DNA from: Gnetum montanum
Taxonomy: Eukaryota > Streptophyta > Gnetopsida > Gnetales > Gnetaceae
Reading direction: 5' to 3'
DNA: 64,000 nt
NCBI GenBank assembly: GCA_015680685.1
Contig: MNCI01001300.1
Span: 153,939-217,938, forward strand
Shown here piece after piece: positions 12,205-23,070 of the stretch; the first letter of the stretch is position 1; every line of letters starts with the position of its first letter. The notes under the pieces are model-generated. The model worked only from the letters and a program-made list of their open reading frames with translations. It made no database searches and had not been told where the DNA came from. The translations under genes were made by a program, and so were the position numbers.

Positions 12205-12222
12205 TGGTGATGTTGTTAGGGA
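12205..12222 (+). other. Primer-binding site of A3 (tRNA-Asp type)
   Basis: TGGTGATGTTGTTAGGGA against TGGCGCCGTTGCCGGGGA has six differences, five of them transitions, mostly at CpG or CHG positions. It lies one base after the LTR. Confidence 0.75.
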
Positions 12223-12357
12223 CTTTGTTTGTGGAACATGTGCTATTTAGGTCTAAGTGGATACCACTAATATCATTGTACAAACCTAAAGGTCAAAAAC
12301 ATTTCCACTATACATAAATTATAAAAGCACACTAATAATCTCATTTTGTTTTACAAA

Positions 12358-12600
12358 ATGTCTTCTTCTTCTTGTAAGCCTAAAGATACTAAAAAATTGG
12401 TCCCACATGAATGCAAGGTGGTATACACTCATCCAAATGAGTTTGTGCCAAAATTTACCTTCATCCTACATTAGGATGAATAGATGCGATGGCATGATAT
12501 GGAGTGAAATGTCATCTTGCCCCTCGATAGATCTGTGCTTGGAATGTTATTTAAAATCCATCATTATGAAAAAGGCTTAGTTAAGCGTGGTTGATGTGTG
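12358..12600 (+). pseudogene. Leader reading frame of A3, YTHP motif
   Basis: Translation from the ATG at 12358 gives MSSSSCKPKDTKK, then VVYTHPNEFVPKFTFILH, DE, MRWHDME and NVILPLDRS, with three TAG/TGA stops at Q or W positions. It is the counterpart of 107-325 in A1. It may be a separate small protein or the start of the pol polyprotein. The function is not recognised. Confidence 0.55.
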
Positions 12601-12989
12601 AATGCTTATAAGGGAACTATCTCTCAAAATATCTAAGGAGAATGAGTTAGGAAAAATTGAGAAGAAGTATATTCCATGCATCATGTATAATGATAATGGG
12701 TGCAATTGCTTGCAAAAGATTTGGTTAACAAAAAGCACATACATTAAGGCATGCAATTAGTGTGTGCAAGAAATTAATATTCAATAGTGTCTGTACATAG
12801 CATCCACAAAGTAGGAGGGCACCCAGTGGCTGATAATTGATTTAGATAGTAGCAAAATATGCATGGAACCAACTGAATGCTTAACTTGTGCATATGTAGG
12901 AGGCATGAACAAAATTGAACAAGTCCATTCCCAACTCTCTAATGAAGGTGATGATAACTATTGGGGAGAGTTGGAGATCCCTGATCACT

Positions 12990-15790
12990 TCAAGTAGGAG
13001 CCCTAAGAACTAAAAACTTTACCAGTCATAATGGAGTATGCATTTTTAAAGAATGATAAACCAATCATCATTAATATCAACCTTGCTCCTGAGAAAAAAG
13101 AAAAGTTGTTGAAAGTGGTAAATAAATGGTCAATAGCCTTCGTTGGTCATATCTATAGCTAATAGGAATTGATCGAAGGATATGTTAGCACCACATCTAC
13201 ATTGACTTAGCCACGAAGCCTAGAAGGTAGCCACAAAAGTGGCTAAACCCCAAATTGAAGTAAATTGTTAAGAAGGAGATAGAGAAACTCCTCAAGGCAA
13301 GGTTGATTTATCCAATTGTAGATAGTGAGTGGGTTAGCCCACTTGTAATTGTACCAAAGAAGGGTGGTAAATGGCAGGTTTGCATTGACTTTAGGTTGTT
13401 AAATATGGCAACATTTAAGGATCATTTTCCTTTGCCATTTGTGGATCAAGTATTAGACACCATATTTGGGCATTGCTATTATAGTTTCTTAGACAGTTAT
13501 AGTGGCTATAACCAAATCCAAATTGCACTTGAATACTAAGCCAAGACAACATTCATGAGTCCCTGGGGGACTTTTGCATACTATAAGATGCCATTTTTCC
13601 TATGCAATGTCCCTGCAACATTTCAATGCTTGGTCCTTAGTATCTTTCAACAATAGATCTGTAGTGGTGTTGAAGTCTTCATGGATGACTTCTCCACCTA
13701 TGAAACTACCTTTGAGAAAGCCTTGGATTGACTTGAGTAAGTACTGAAGAGATGTGTTGAGACAAACCTATGGATTAACTGGTAAAAGAGCCATCTCATG
13801 GTCAAAGAAGGCATTATGCTAGGGCACCAAATTTCATAGAAAGGGATTGAGGTAGACCTAGAGAAGATAAGGGTCATCCAAGGAATAACATGCCAACCAG
13901 AGACCATTAAAGATGTTTGGTCATTCCTTGGATACATTGGTTACTACTGGTGCTTTATTGAGAATTTCTGTAAGATTACAAAGCCATTGGTAGAACTTAC
14001 AAAGAAAGATGCACCTTTCATTTGGACTAAGGAATGTGAAAATGCATTCCAACAATTAAAAGAGAAACTTGTAGAAACACTAATCCTACGAGCACTAGAT
14101 TGGTCCCAACCATTCCATATCATGACAGACATATCTAACTATGCTTTGGGAGTAGTACTCACATAGATGGATGATAAGAAATGTTCATATTATATCCATT
14201 ATGTGAGTTGAAGCATGGTGGTAGCACAGTTAAATTACACCATCATGGAGAAGGAATTAATGGTAGTGGTATACACGTTAGAAAAGTTTAGACATTATGT
14301 GCTAGGTTATAAAGTATTTGTACATACGGACCATAGTGCAATTCACTTTCTTATGAATAAGCTGATGATGAGGCCTCGTGTTATATGGTGGCTTGTGATC
14401 TTGCAAGAATTCAATCTTAGTATGGTAGATCAAAAAGGGACAGAGAATGTGGTCATTGACTATCTTTCTTGCTTAAGATAGGATAACAAAGAGGAGAAGA
14501 GCCCACTTTCCAATCAATTTCTAGACAAACTCCTCTTTACTGGAGCAATAAATGAAGAAACGCCTAAAAAAGCAATATGGTATAATGGCATCCTCACATA
14601 TCTTCTCACTCAAGAGATGCCACAAGACTTGAATTTTAGGAAAAAGTAACAATTTCTTCATTGGGTCAAATACTTCATGGAAATTAATAGACACCTTTAC
14701 AAGGTGTGTGCCAATGGCCTAATCTGTCAGTGTGTCCCTGATGGAGATCAATTGTGTGTTCTCTAGGATGCTCATGAAGGACCTTGCAGAGGCCACTATG
14801 CAGGGAGATGCATGAGCATAAAAATCTCAATGGTACCCATAATCTTTAGGAATGCCCACTGGTTTGTCAAGTCTTGTGAATATTGTCAACGTGATGAGGG
14901 GATGAATGCTTACATGGAAGGTCCTCAATAGTGGATTCAACCACTTGAACCTTTCGACATATGAGGTGTTGACTTCATGGATCCCATCACACCAATGTCT
15001 AATGGGAAAGTGTATATTATAATAGTAATTGACTATTGCACAAAATGGGCTGAAGTGACAACCGTTATAAAATGCATGTCATCCACTACTGCTAGATTTA
15101 TACAACAACATATTATAAATAGGTTTGGGGTGCCGCATTCACTAATTTTTGATAATGGGACTCATTTCATAGGTGCCACGATTAGAAAATTAATGCAGTG
15201 ATTGGGGGTAGAACATAAATAAATAACACCTTACCACCCCCAAGCCAATGGTCAAGTAATGGTAACCAACTGGGAAATTACAAAAATATTAATGCAAACC
15301 ATTAGCAAATATAGGAAGGATTGGAGCACAAAACTTAATGATGCTCTCTAGGCTTACTGATCAACTTGGAATGAGTGTATAGGAAACTTCCAATGCTCCC
15401 AATTTTATCTAAGCTCTGTACACTCTCAACTACCTGTGAACTAAACCTTGATCTAAGGTTAGCATAAAAGGAAAGATTGATCAATCTGAACATGCTAGAT
15501 GAAAATCACTTAGTGGCCCTATCTTTAAAGGAGGTGAACAAGGCATTCAACAAGCAACATCACAACCTTAGAATTAGGAAAGTAAGGTTTCAACTAGTAG
15601 ATAAGGTTCTCTACTAGAACCCCAAAAATGTACGTCAAAATGTATTATTTCAAAAATTGTGGAAAGAACCTTGTATAATTAATCAAACATTTCCCTTTGG
15701 GGCCATGATAATTTAGAAACCTAATAGCCCAAATAAAAAATAGTTGGTCAATATCCAACAAGTCAAACCTTTCATAGAACCAAGATTGGT
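12990..15790 (+). pseudogene. pol of A3: reverse transcriptase, RNase H, integrase (Athila-like), degraded
   Basis: The polyprotein would copy the element RNA and insert the DNA. Pre-RT: LPVIMEYAFL with IININLAPEKKEKLL (13024-13115). RT: YPIVDSEWVSPLVIVPKKGG, CIDFRLLNMAT, SFLDSYSGYNQI (13306-13520) and FMDDFSTY with both Asp of the active site kept (about 13681). RNase H: TDISNYALGVVL, KELMVVVYTLEKFRHY, HTDHSAIHFL (14120-14350). Integrase: the zinc-binding region ends in CEYCQR (about 14880). The catalytic core has the first Asp in GVDFMDP and the second in FDNGTHF, but the Glu after ANGQ is replaced by Met. There are many TAG/TGA stops and no gag or protease motif upstream. It is not functional. 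Confidence 0.85.
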
Positions 15791-16555
15791 TAGTGTAACT
15801 ACCGCCTCAACTGGTGGACACCCACATTCTATTTTTTGGATCTCCTCCTTCCAACCTAGTCATGGGGGAGATGGCCATCCATGCTAACCATTATCATGGC
15901 CTCTCAGTTATTTCTACCTTTTTGTTTTTCACATTTTTGATTTTATGAATTTTTCTAATTTTATATCATTTTTAATACCTTTAAACTTTCTTTCTTTCTT
16001 ATATATTTTACATTTTTAATGATAGGAAGAAAAATAATGTCATTGCATGGTGTGGTTTCCATCATTCAAAAAAATGATGGGAATTCAAAGCACACCCCTT
16101 CGACATGAATAAGTCCTCGCATGGTGTGGTTCCCATCATTCAAAAAAGAAAAAAAGAAAAAAAATAACTATGGGAATTCAAAGCACACCACTTGGACAAA
16201 TAAAAGGGCTACAAGCACTAGTTATGGGACTCAAAAGACATACACCTATGCCTGAAGGTCCCCTCTAACTAAGGTTCTCTCTCTCTCTCACTTTCTACTT
16301 CTCTCTCCTCTTTGTGGAATAGTGGTTTTCTTACGAGGATACTCTTGTGTCTCGAGTAGATGGATTAGTCTTAGAGTCGCAATGTGAAGTCACAACTTAG
16401 TTGAGGATAAGGCATAAATAGAAATAATAATTAAGTTAATTAAATTAGCCATAATCACAACTTAGTGAAGTGTAACTATCCTCAAGAGTTAAGGTATCCC
16501 AATTGTTTTAAGGTTACACAATGATTGCTAATCCATGATTTTATTATGATTACAA
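15791..16555 (+). other. Non-coding region between pol and aORF of A3
   Basis: It is AT-rich and contains a duplicated hairpin block (16042-16195) and a CT-rich run (16272-16310). No reading frame of note is present. Confidence 0.6.
16042..16195 (+). repeat. Duplicated hairpin block, about 80-bp unit, two copies
   Basis: Both copies contain GCATGGTGTGGTT, CCCATCATTCAAAAAA, then ATGGGAATTCAAAGCACACC. In the first copy CCATCATT and AATGATGG around an A-run can form a stem. The second copy has a longer A/G spacer that breaks the stem. Confidence 0.7.
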
Positions 16556-17008
16556 ATGGCACCCAAACAAAAATGTTTGCAGGAAGGAGAACCCTCACAA
16601 CCATGGGAGAAGTGACCTAGAGCTAGGAGGGACCAATAGGAACAAGTCCAAGAACAACAAGAGGTGACCCATGCAACTGGACTTCTTTGTGAGGAACCTA
16701 AAGTGGAATTTGTTTGACAAATTCCAGAGGAAAAAGTGCCTATTGAACAATCTTAATAAGGAGAAGTACCTGAACTTGTGCCAAGGATTGAGGTCACTTT
16801 AATTAAAGCCTACCTAGACATCATCAAGTCTCAAGAAATCCAAAGATCAGTTCTTCAAGAGATAAACTTCAAGCCATTTTTGGAAAAAGCTCTAGAGGAT
16901 GTTAGAACACAATTGTAAACATCTCCCATGTGGCCAATCATCACAACTGGTGGAGAGTGGCACATGGAAGAGATCTATCTCTTCTAGAATAGCCGAAGGC
17001 CAAGGTCC

Positions 17009-17013
17009 ATTAT
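17009..17013. repeat. Target-site duplication of A4, left copy (ATTAT)
   Basis: ATTAT precedes A4 and recurs at 23071-23075 directly after it. Confidence 0.9.
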
Positions 17014-17991
17014 TGATGAGTGGTGAGGTACCCCTACACACAACCATATGAATATGAGCATTCATGCACGATTCAATCGAACTTTGTAGATGGGCTAGTT
17101 GTGTTATCTAGATAGTTACACATTGATTGCAGTTCGTTGTCTTCCCACCTGGACTAGTATTTGCTTTGTCATGTATGGTTTAGTCTAGAGTAAGGTGTAT
17201 TATATGACTTCTAACACTAGGCTACTCCTAGAGACAATGGAAAATAATCTTGTTTTAAGCTAATAGGTAATGTGAAGTAAAATCTAACTAGCCTAAGTAC
17301 AATGAGCATTTGTCCCTTAATCATCTGCGCGCATCTTAGACCTCGTGTACTACTTTTGGGATTACCAAGTGTATATTACTTGAGTGCTCCTAGATATGCT
17401 ACTAAGTTACCAAGTAGTTACACTTAGATGTTTGCGATTAAGTCATACTCATTCCACAATTAACAACAGGAATAGTAAATGATGGTAAAGAAATATTAAT
17501 TAAGAAAACAATAAATAACAATAACAATTAAACAATTAAAACTAAGTGAATGCCACAATGATGGAGTAATCTCAATCTTTATTGATGGTTATGTGCGTGT
17601 CCAAGTACGTCACACTCGAATAAAGGTTCTGTATAATTACAATCATCACACTATGGGCATGCACTAGGGAAAGGATTAAAATGAATTGAAATTAACAAAA
17701 AAAGACTCTACTCTAACACTAACTGACTCCCCCTTCTTATATGCCTAAATGTGGTATTTATAGGCTTACACAGGAACGACGATATCATGTATTTAATATC
17801 ATTATCTAGGTTGCAATATCACATACTTGATATCGAGGGTCCGATATAAGCACTTGGGTCTAATTTCATGGGTCCAATATTAGCACCTGGTTATTAAGGG
17901 TCTGATGTCAAGGGTTTGATATCAGCACTTGGTTATCAAGGGTCTGATATGAAGGGTCCAATATCAGCACTTGATAAACCATGATTCATCA
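17014..17991 (-). repeat. 3' LTR of A4
   Basis: The plus strand starts TGATGAGTGGTGAGGTACC and ends CCATGATTCATCA next to the PPT. A TATAAATA box on the minus strand is at 17755-17762. U3 (17763-17991) contains about six imperfect copies of a roughly 30-bp unit with GATATCAGCACTTGGTTATC and GGGTCTGATATCAAG; the 5' LTR has fewer copies. Confidence 0.9.
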
Positions 17992-18006
17992 TACCCCCAC
18001 AATTGA
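17992..18006 (-). other. Polypurine tract of A4
   Basis: On the minus strand, CAATTGTGGGGGTA directly abuts the 3' LTR. It is the best preserved family-A polypurine tract. Confidence 0.8.
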
Positions 18007-18167
18007 ATAACAACTTGTCCTCGAGTCAAAGAAAATGAGGAACCAGTTCATTCAATTACAAATAGGGGATAGGTATGAGATTATTGAATGACCATGGACT
18101 ATTTCATGCTGCAATGTGGAACTAAACAAAATTTGGACACAGACAAAAAAGACAAAACTTGTGGAAC

Positions 18168-18605
18168 TCATGGGGTTCTCGGTGGTGGTGGCTCCTCCAT
18201 GGATGCCTTTCCTTTGTCCTATGCTCCAAGCTTCTGAGATTGATACCGTTGAAGAAGTGCCTAACATTTTTCCTCTTCTATTTGAGGATTATGAGCTATC
18301 CATGTTGATGTTTCAATGTTTGATGAAGTTAGCACTTCCTATGGACACGGCTGCTGTGGGAACACTTGATTGGCCTTGACATGCCATGCCACAAATAGCC
18401 ATCATTCCTCTTTATAGGCTCAGGCCTTAACCTCTCCACCTTTTTCTTGGCTAGATTGTGTAGTGATCGGAGTTCCTTGATTGATGTTGAATGATTATGC
18501 CTCCTGCTCTACATGTTATGCATGAGGTCCTTGGCCTTTGCCTGCCCTTGGGCATTCAATTGCACCTTGAGAAGGTCCTTCTTGTTATCATCTTTTAGGG
18601 GCCAT
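18168..18605 (-). pseudogene. aORF of A4: internally deleted remnant
   Basis: Start (MAPK, 18605) and end (EEPPPPRTP then TGA at 18168) match A2, but only about 146 codons remain against about 911. The kept C-terminal part has WHVKANQVFPQQPCP, EVLTSSNI and EEEKCxALLQRY. An in-phase comparison with A2 suggests loss of the segment equivalent to about 5050-7430. Two stops lie in what remains. Confidence 0.65.
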
Positions 18606-19977
18606 CTATAATTACACAAAGATCAATTGTTAGTAAGGTTATTGAAAGAAGTTCAATTATTTCATACCTTACTCATTGCCTTTAATAAATGTTGAATTCT
18701 TTACTTAGTGTGATTTTAGAGTTAGAAAATGTTTTAAGGAAGTTGCCTTAAAATTTTAATGTCAGACTTGATTTGTTTAGGTGACACATAAAAGGACATG
18801 TAATGGTTTTGAGGAATGTTTGATAAAATGATGACAAAGGAAAGAATAGATTTGGTAATGAAGTACTCAAAGGGTATAAAATGATGTGGTGGTGTGCAAC
18901 AAGTACAAATTACAAAAGTCACACAAGTGGATCTTCCCCAAAGTAGGTTCCAACCTATAATGCCCTTGCGTAACCACACCTTAAAATGGTCGTAGGCTCT
19001 AGAAGGGTTAAATGTAATCTACACCAATGCAACAAACCATACACATGTTAAATACCACCACGATGAGGTATGAATTCTATGCCACACAAGACACAAGTTA
19101 GAAATACTTAGATAGTGAGATGAAACAAATTGTAGAAGGGATTGCAAAGATTAGGACGTGAGGTAACTTACCTAGGGCACAATGAATCCTAGATGTAGGG
19201 CGTGATTAATGTGTCATTAGCCTATTGCTCCAGAATCAAGACCAAGTCTAGTCCACCAATCAGTGACATTACATTGTTTCATCCAAGGATGAACAACCAT
19301 AAGAGCATCATGACAGCAAGGTGTACGATCACTTGGTGTTTTGTCCAATGGAGGAGTGATTTGAAATTTCTTTGCAACACATTTTCTTAGCTGCTTTGGA
19401 ACTTTGTTCTTTCTAATAGTGAATCGAAGAAGTCGTCAACCTTTAGGCATGGGTGCATGTCTTTCCAGTGGAACCCCCAGAATAGCATTGAGTTTCTTTA
19501 GGGAGTGCCTTTGTTACTCTTACTCCCATTTTTTGTTAGGTCTACAAGGATCTTAGTATGACCAAGCTGCATGATAGCATCTACAGAAGTCACCAAAGAG
19601 AATTCACAAGTTCCCTAGATGCCACACCTTGGCCATTCCCTCTTAGTCCATCATTTTTTGCTCTCGGCATAATGAGCACAAAATTACTTTAAGTTTTAAT
19701 GATGACAAGAATATCATCATACCCAGAGTAGTACCTCTTATTAATAGAATAGGTGGGTGGATGTTATGGGCTCATTGTCCAAATAATTAGTCACTTGTGA
19801 CTCGATAGCATAGAACAACACCTCAATTGACTAGTTACATGAGTGTTTTATTCATAGATAAGATTATCCACAAAAAGATAAAATAATAAATTAGAAATGA
19901 AAAATTAGAAAAAAAAAACTAGAAAATAAAAAATTTTAAAATTGAAGAAAAGGAAAAATATTTACTACTTCTGCTTG
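18606..19977 (-). other. Non-coding internal region of A4
   Basis: It is collinear with 7521-9511 of A2 (shared AAAGTAGGTTCCAACCTATA at 18942-18961, CAACCTTTAGGCAT at 19438). No pol motif is present in any frame. Confidence 0.6.
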
Positions 19978-22080
19978 TTAGAATGGAAGATATCCCCCAT
20001 AACTAAACAATTGAGCATGGCTAGAATTAATAAATGGAAAATGTGGATCCATGCATGTTGGAAATGTTGGGGATCGATCATATCCAAATCACTGGGTGTC
20101 TTTTGAGGTGGTGGTAGGAATATACCCAAATTGGGGTTCACACACTTGATTGTAGTAGGCATAGTGGGGTAGATTATAAGATGTGGTCATGTGATAAGAA
20201 GCTAACCCACTATGGCACCCATGACTGTAACATGGTATGCAAGGATAAATATGTCTCCCTATGTGGTTATATTCATTTGGCTACATAGTTGTTGGAGTGT
20301 TGATTGGTGACCTAGATAAGGTAATAGGAGGTGTTAGATTTGAGGTGAAAGATACACCACAGTGTTGAACTCATGTTGAGTTGGAGGATGTAGGGGTTTT
20401 GGAATTGTGTTGTCTCTTTCTACAATCATTCCTAAAGAAAGGACACTTTTGATGTTGTGGAGGATTCCCACTATGGTTGACAGTAGTAGCACAAGTAATG
20501 TTTATGGGTTGATGCTATGGTGCAAACCCTTCTGGCACAACCAGTGATGATGTAGAAGGAGGTGAAGGGTGAGAATATTGAGTTTGAAGAGAAGTGCAAG
20601 GGACATGAGGTGGTGATCTTGGGGGAGAGGACATGGGTTGATAGTATTTAGGAGAATGATAACGATGTGGTGAGATAGAGGATGTTGACCCAATTGGGGA
20701 AATAGGATGCTAAACTTGATAAGCACTTCAGTTTAGATGGTATGAATGGTGTGACCAATTTGAAGGTGGCCTACCCCACAACTAGAATTTTTGCCACTAT
20801 GATTGAACACAGTATTTTTGTATGAACTTTGGATGTAACATTCTTCCCCAATGCTCATGTAAATGTGACAAGATTGGGCATTGATCTTTGGGGTGATCAT
20901 ATAGGCAAATTTTACATTGATACATATGATTAGCAGTTGAGTTCTTATCCTTATTCTCTTCAAACCTTCTTTCTAATTGTCTAAGGGTGTTCTATCCTAC
21001 TTCTTGGTTTGTCATGGTTCTACCTCTAATAGTGTTGGTATATTCTCCACATTTTTCATGCATCCATTCTGTCATCTTATTGATCTTTGCCTTGATTTCA
21101 TTTAGTGATTGTAGTATTGGCAAAGATGATTCCACCTCCTTAAGGTGAGGTGATTTCTCCTCTTCATGATCATGGACCTTTGCTAATTTGAGATTTTAGT
21201 CCTATTGAAAGCTTTCAACATTATCCCATTTAGCCATTTCTCCTTCTTCTTTTGCTACTAACTTAATAAGCTTTTGGAATTGGTGGGTTCATAGCTCGTA
21301 TAGTTGACCTTAGGCATACATCGCTAGGGTCTCCCTTGTTTCATTACAGAGCCCATCCATGATGTGATACATTAGCCTTTCCGTAGAGAACCCATGGCCT
21401 AGGCATTTTTTTAACAAAGAGCAGTATCTTTCTAAGGCCATGTCCAAGGGTTCATGTTACCCCTATTTCCATTCTTGGATTTTTCTCCTCAAGGTTGACA
21501 CTCTTGCACAGGTTTTATATCTTTCATTGAAGAGTTCTACCACTGTCGGCCAACATCAAATTAATTTTAGTCTTAAGGACCTGTACCATACTTTTGCTTG
21601 GCCAACAAGTATCGTAGGAAAGAGCTTAATTTTTTTCCACCCATTATTAATATTTTTCCATACATAGGCATCATGGAAGGCTTGTAAATGATGTTGCAGA
21701 TCTAAATCATAGCCTCCTAAAAACTTGGGAAAGTTGTTTAAATCAAGCCTAGGTAGATGACTTTCCTTTTGATGCCTGGGGGATATTCAAATAGCCTCTT
21801 GTATATGCATTGGGCTCTTAGTGGCCAGTAGGGGTTCATCATCACTAGGTAGGTTATGAGTTTGTGAGTTGGGACGATGTTGTCTTTGTGTATGTGCATA
21901 GGAGACCCCTACATAAGATTGAGTACTTAAAACTTCATCTTCATCATTGTATAATTCGTTGGTTCTCCAATGAATTGCCTTACTAGTTGTTACATTGTCA
22001 GTCTTGTAAGAGAGACATTGTGATGAATTGTGTGTGGCTTATTTGAAATTACTTTCATTCTAAAAGGTATATCATCAAGG
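19978..22080 (-). pseudogene. gag of A4, degraded
   Basis: The Retrotrans_gag core lies at 21760-21480 (YDLDLQHHLQAFHDAYVW, KLFPTILVGQAKVWYRSLR, VVELFNERYKTCARVS). A zinc-knuckle-like CKICLYDHPKDQC, pattern CX2CX3HX4C, lies at 20926-20872. This spacing is also found in Athila-type gag proteins. The region 20760-19978 is a Pro/Ser/His-rich tail (SPPRSPPHVPCTSLQTQ) with TAA at 19978. Frameshifts and stops occur throughout. The start codon is uncertain. Confidence 0.7.
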
Positions 22081-22131
22081 CTTCGTTACAAAAATCTTAG
22101 ATGATGTAACTAATCTAGATAACTAGCACCA

Positions 22132-22149
22132 TCCCTGGCAATGACGCTA
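22132..22149 (-). other. Primer-binding site of A4 (tRNA-Asp type)
   Basis: Minus strand TAGCGTCATTGCCAGGGA matches the tRNA-Asp complement at 14 of 18 bases, with transitions only, one base from the LTR at 22151. Confidence 0.8.
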
Positions 22150-22150
22150 A

Positions 22151-23070
22151 TGATGAGTGATGAGGTACCCCTACACTCAACCATACAAATATGAGTGTTC
22201 ATGCATGATTCGGTCGAACTCTGTAGATAGGCTAGTTGTGGTATCTAGATAGTTACACGTTGATCGCAGTTCTCTATCTTCCCACTTGGACTAGTATTTG
22301 CTTTATCACATATGGTTTAGTCTAGAGTGAGGTGTATGATATGACTTCTAACATTAGGCTACTCCTAGAGATAATGGAAAATAATCTTGTTTCAAGCTAA
22401 TAGGCAATGCAAAGAAAAATATAACTAGCCTAAGTGCAATGAGAATCCATCCCTTAATCATCCATGTGCATCTTGGACCTCATGTACTATTTTTGGGATT
22501 ACCAAGTGTATATTACTTAAGTGCTTCTGGATACGCTACTGGGTGATCAAGTAGTTACACTTAAATGTTCGTGATTAAGTCATACTCAATAATTAATTAA
22601 GAAAATTATGGTAAAGAAATATTAATTAAGAAAATAATAAATAACAATAACGATTAAACAGTTAAAACTAAGTGAATGCCACAATGATGGAGTAATCTCA
22701 ATCTTTATTGTTGGTCATGTGCATGTCCAAGTACGTCACACTTGAATAAAGGTTTTGTACAATTACAATCATCACATTGCGGGCATGCACTAAGGAAAGG
22801 ATTGAAATGAATTAAAATTGAGAAAAAAAAGCTCTACTCTAACACTAACTAACTCCCCCTTCCTATGTGTCTAAATGTGGTATTTATATGCTTACATAGG
22901 AACCATGATATCATGTATTTGATAGCATTATCTAGGCTACGATATCACGTACCTAATATTGAGGGTTCGATATCAAAACTTAATTATCAAGGGTCCAATG
23001 TCAAGGGTCTGATATCAACACCTGGTTATCAAGGATCCGCTATCAGCACCTGACAAACCATGATTCATTA
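22151..23070 (-). repeat. 5' LTR of A4
   Basis: It aligns with 17014-17991. The outer end has decayed from TGATTCATCA to TGATTCATTA, and the TSD ATTAT follows at 23071-23075. U3 has fewer GATATC-type repeats than the 3' copy, so the length is 920 rather than 978 bp. Confidence 0.9.

Larger units (their letters stand above)
17014..23070 (-). mobile_element. A4: short gag-bearing, pol-less family-A element, full length
   Basis: The borders are fixed by the LTRs (17014-17991 and 22151-23070), the PPT, the PBS and TSD ATTAT. Length is 6057 bp. It is collinear with A2 but lacks most of the aORF. It is inserted in the aORF of A3 and is the innermost and so the youngest insertion in this nest. Confidence 0.9.

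Noticed and set aside
12205-12222. tRNA-like sequence
   Set aside because: Only the 18-base 3' complement is present at an LTR border; it is a primer-binding site, not a tRNA gene.
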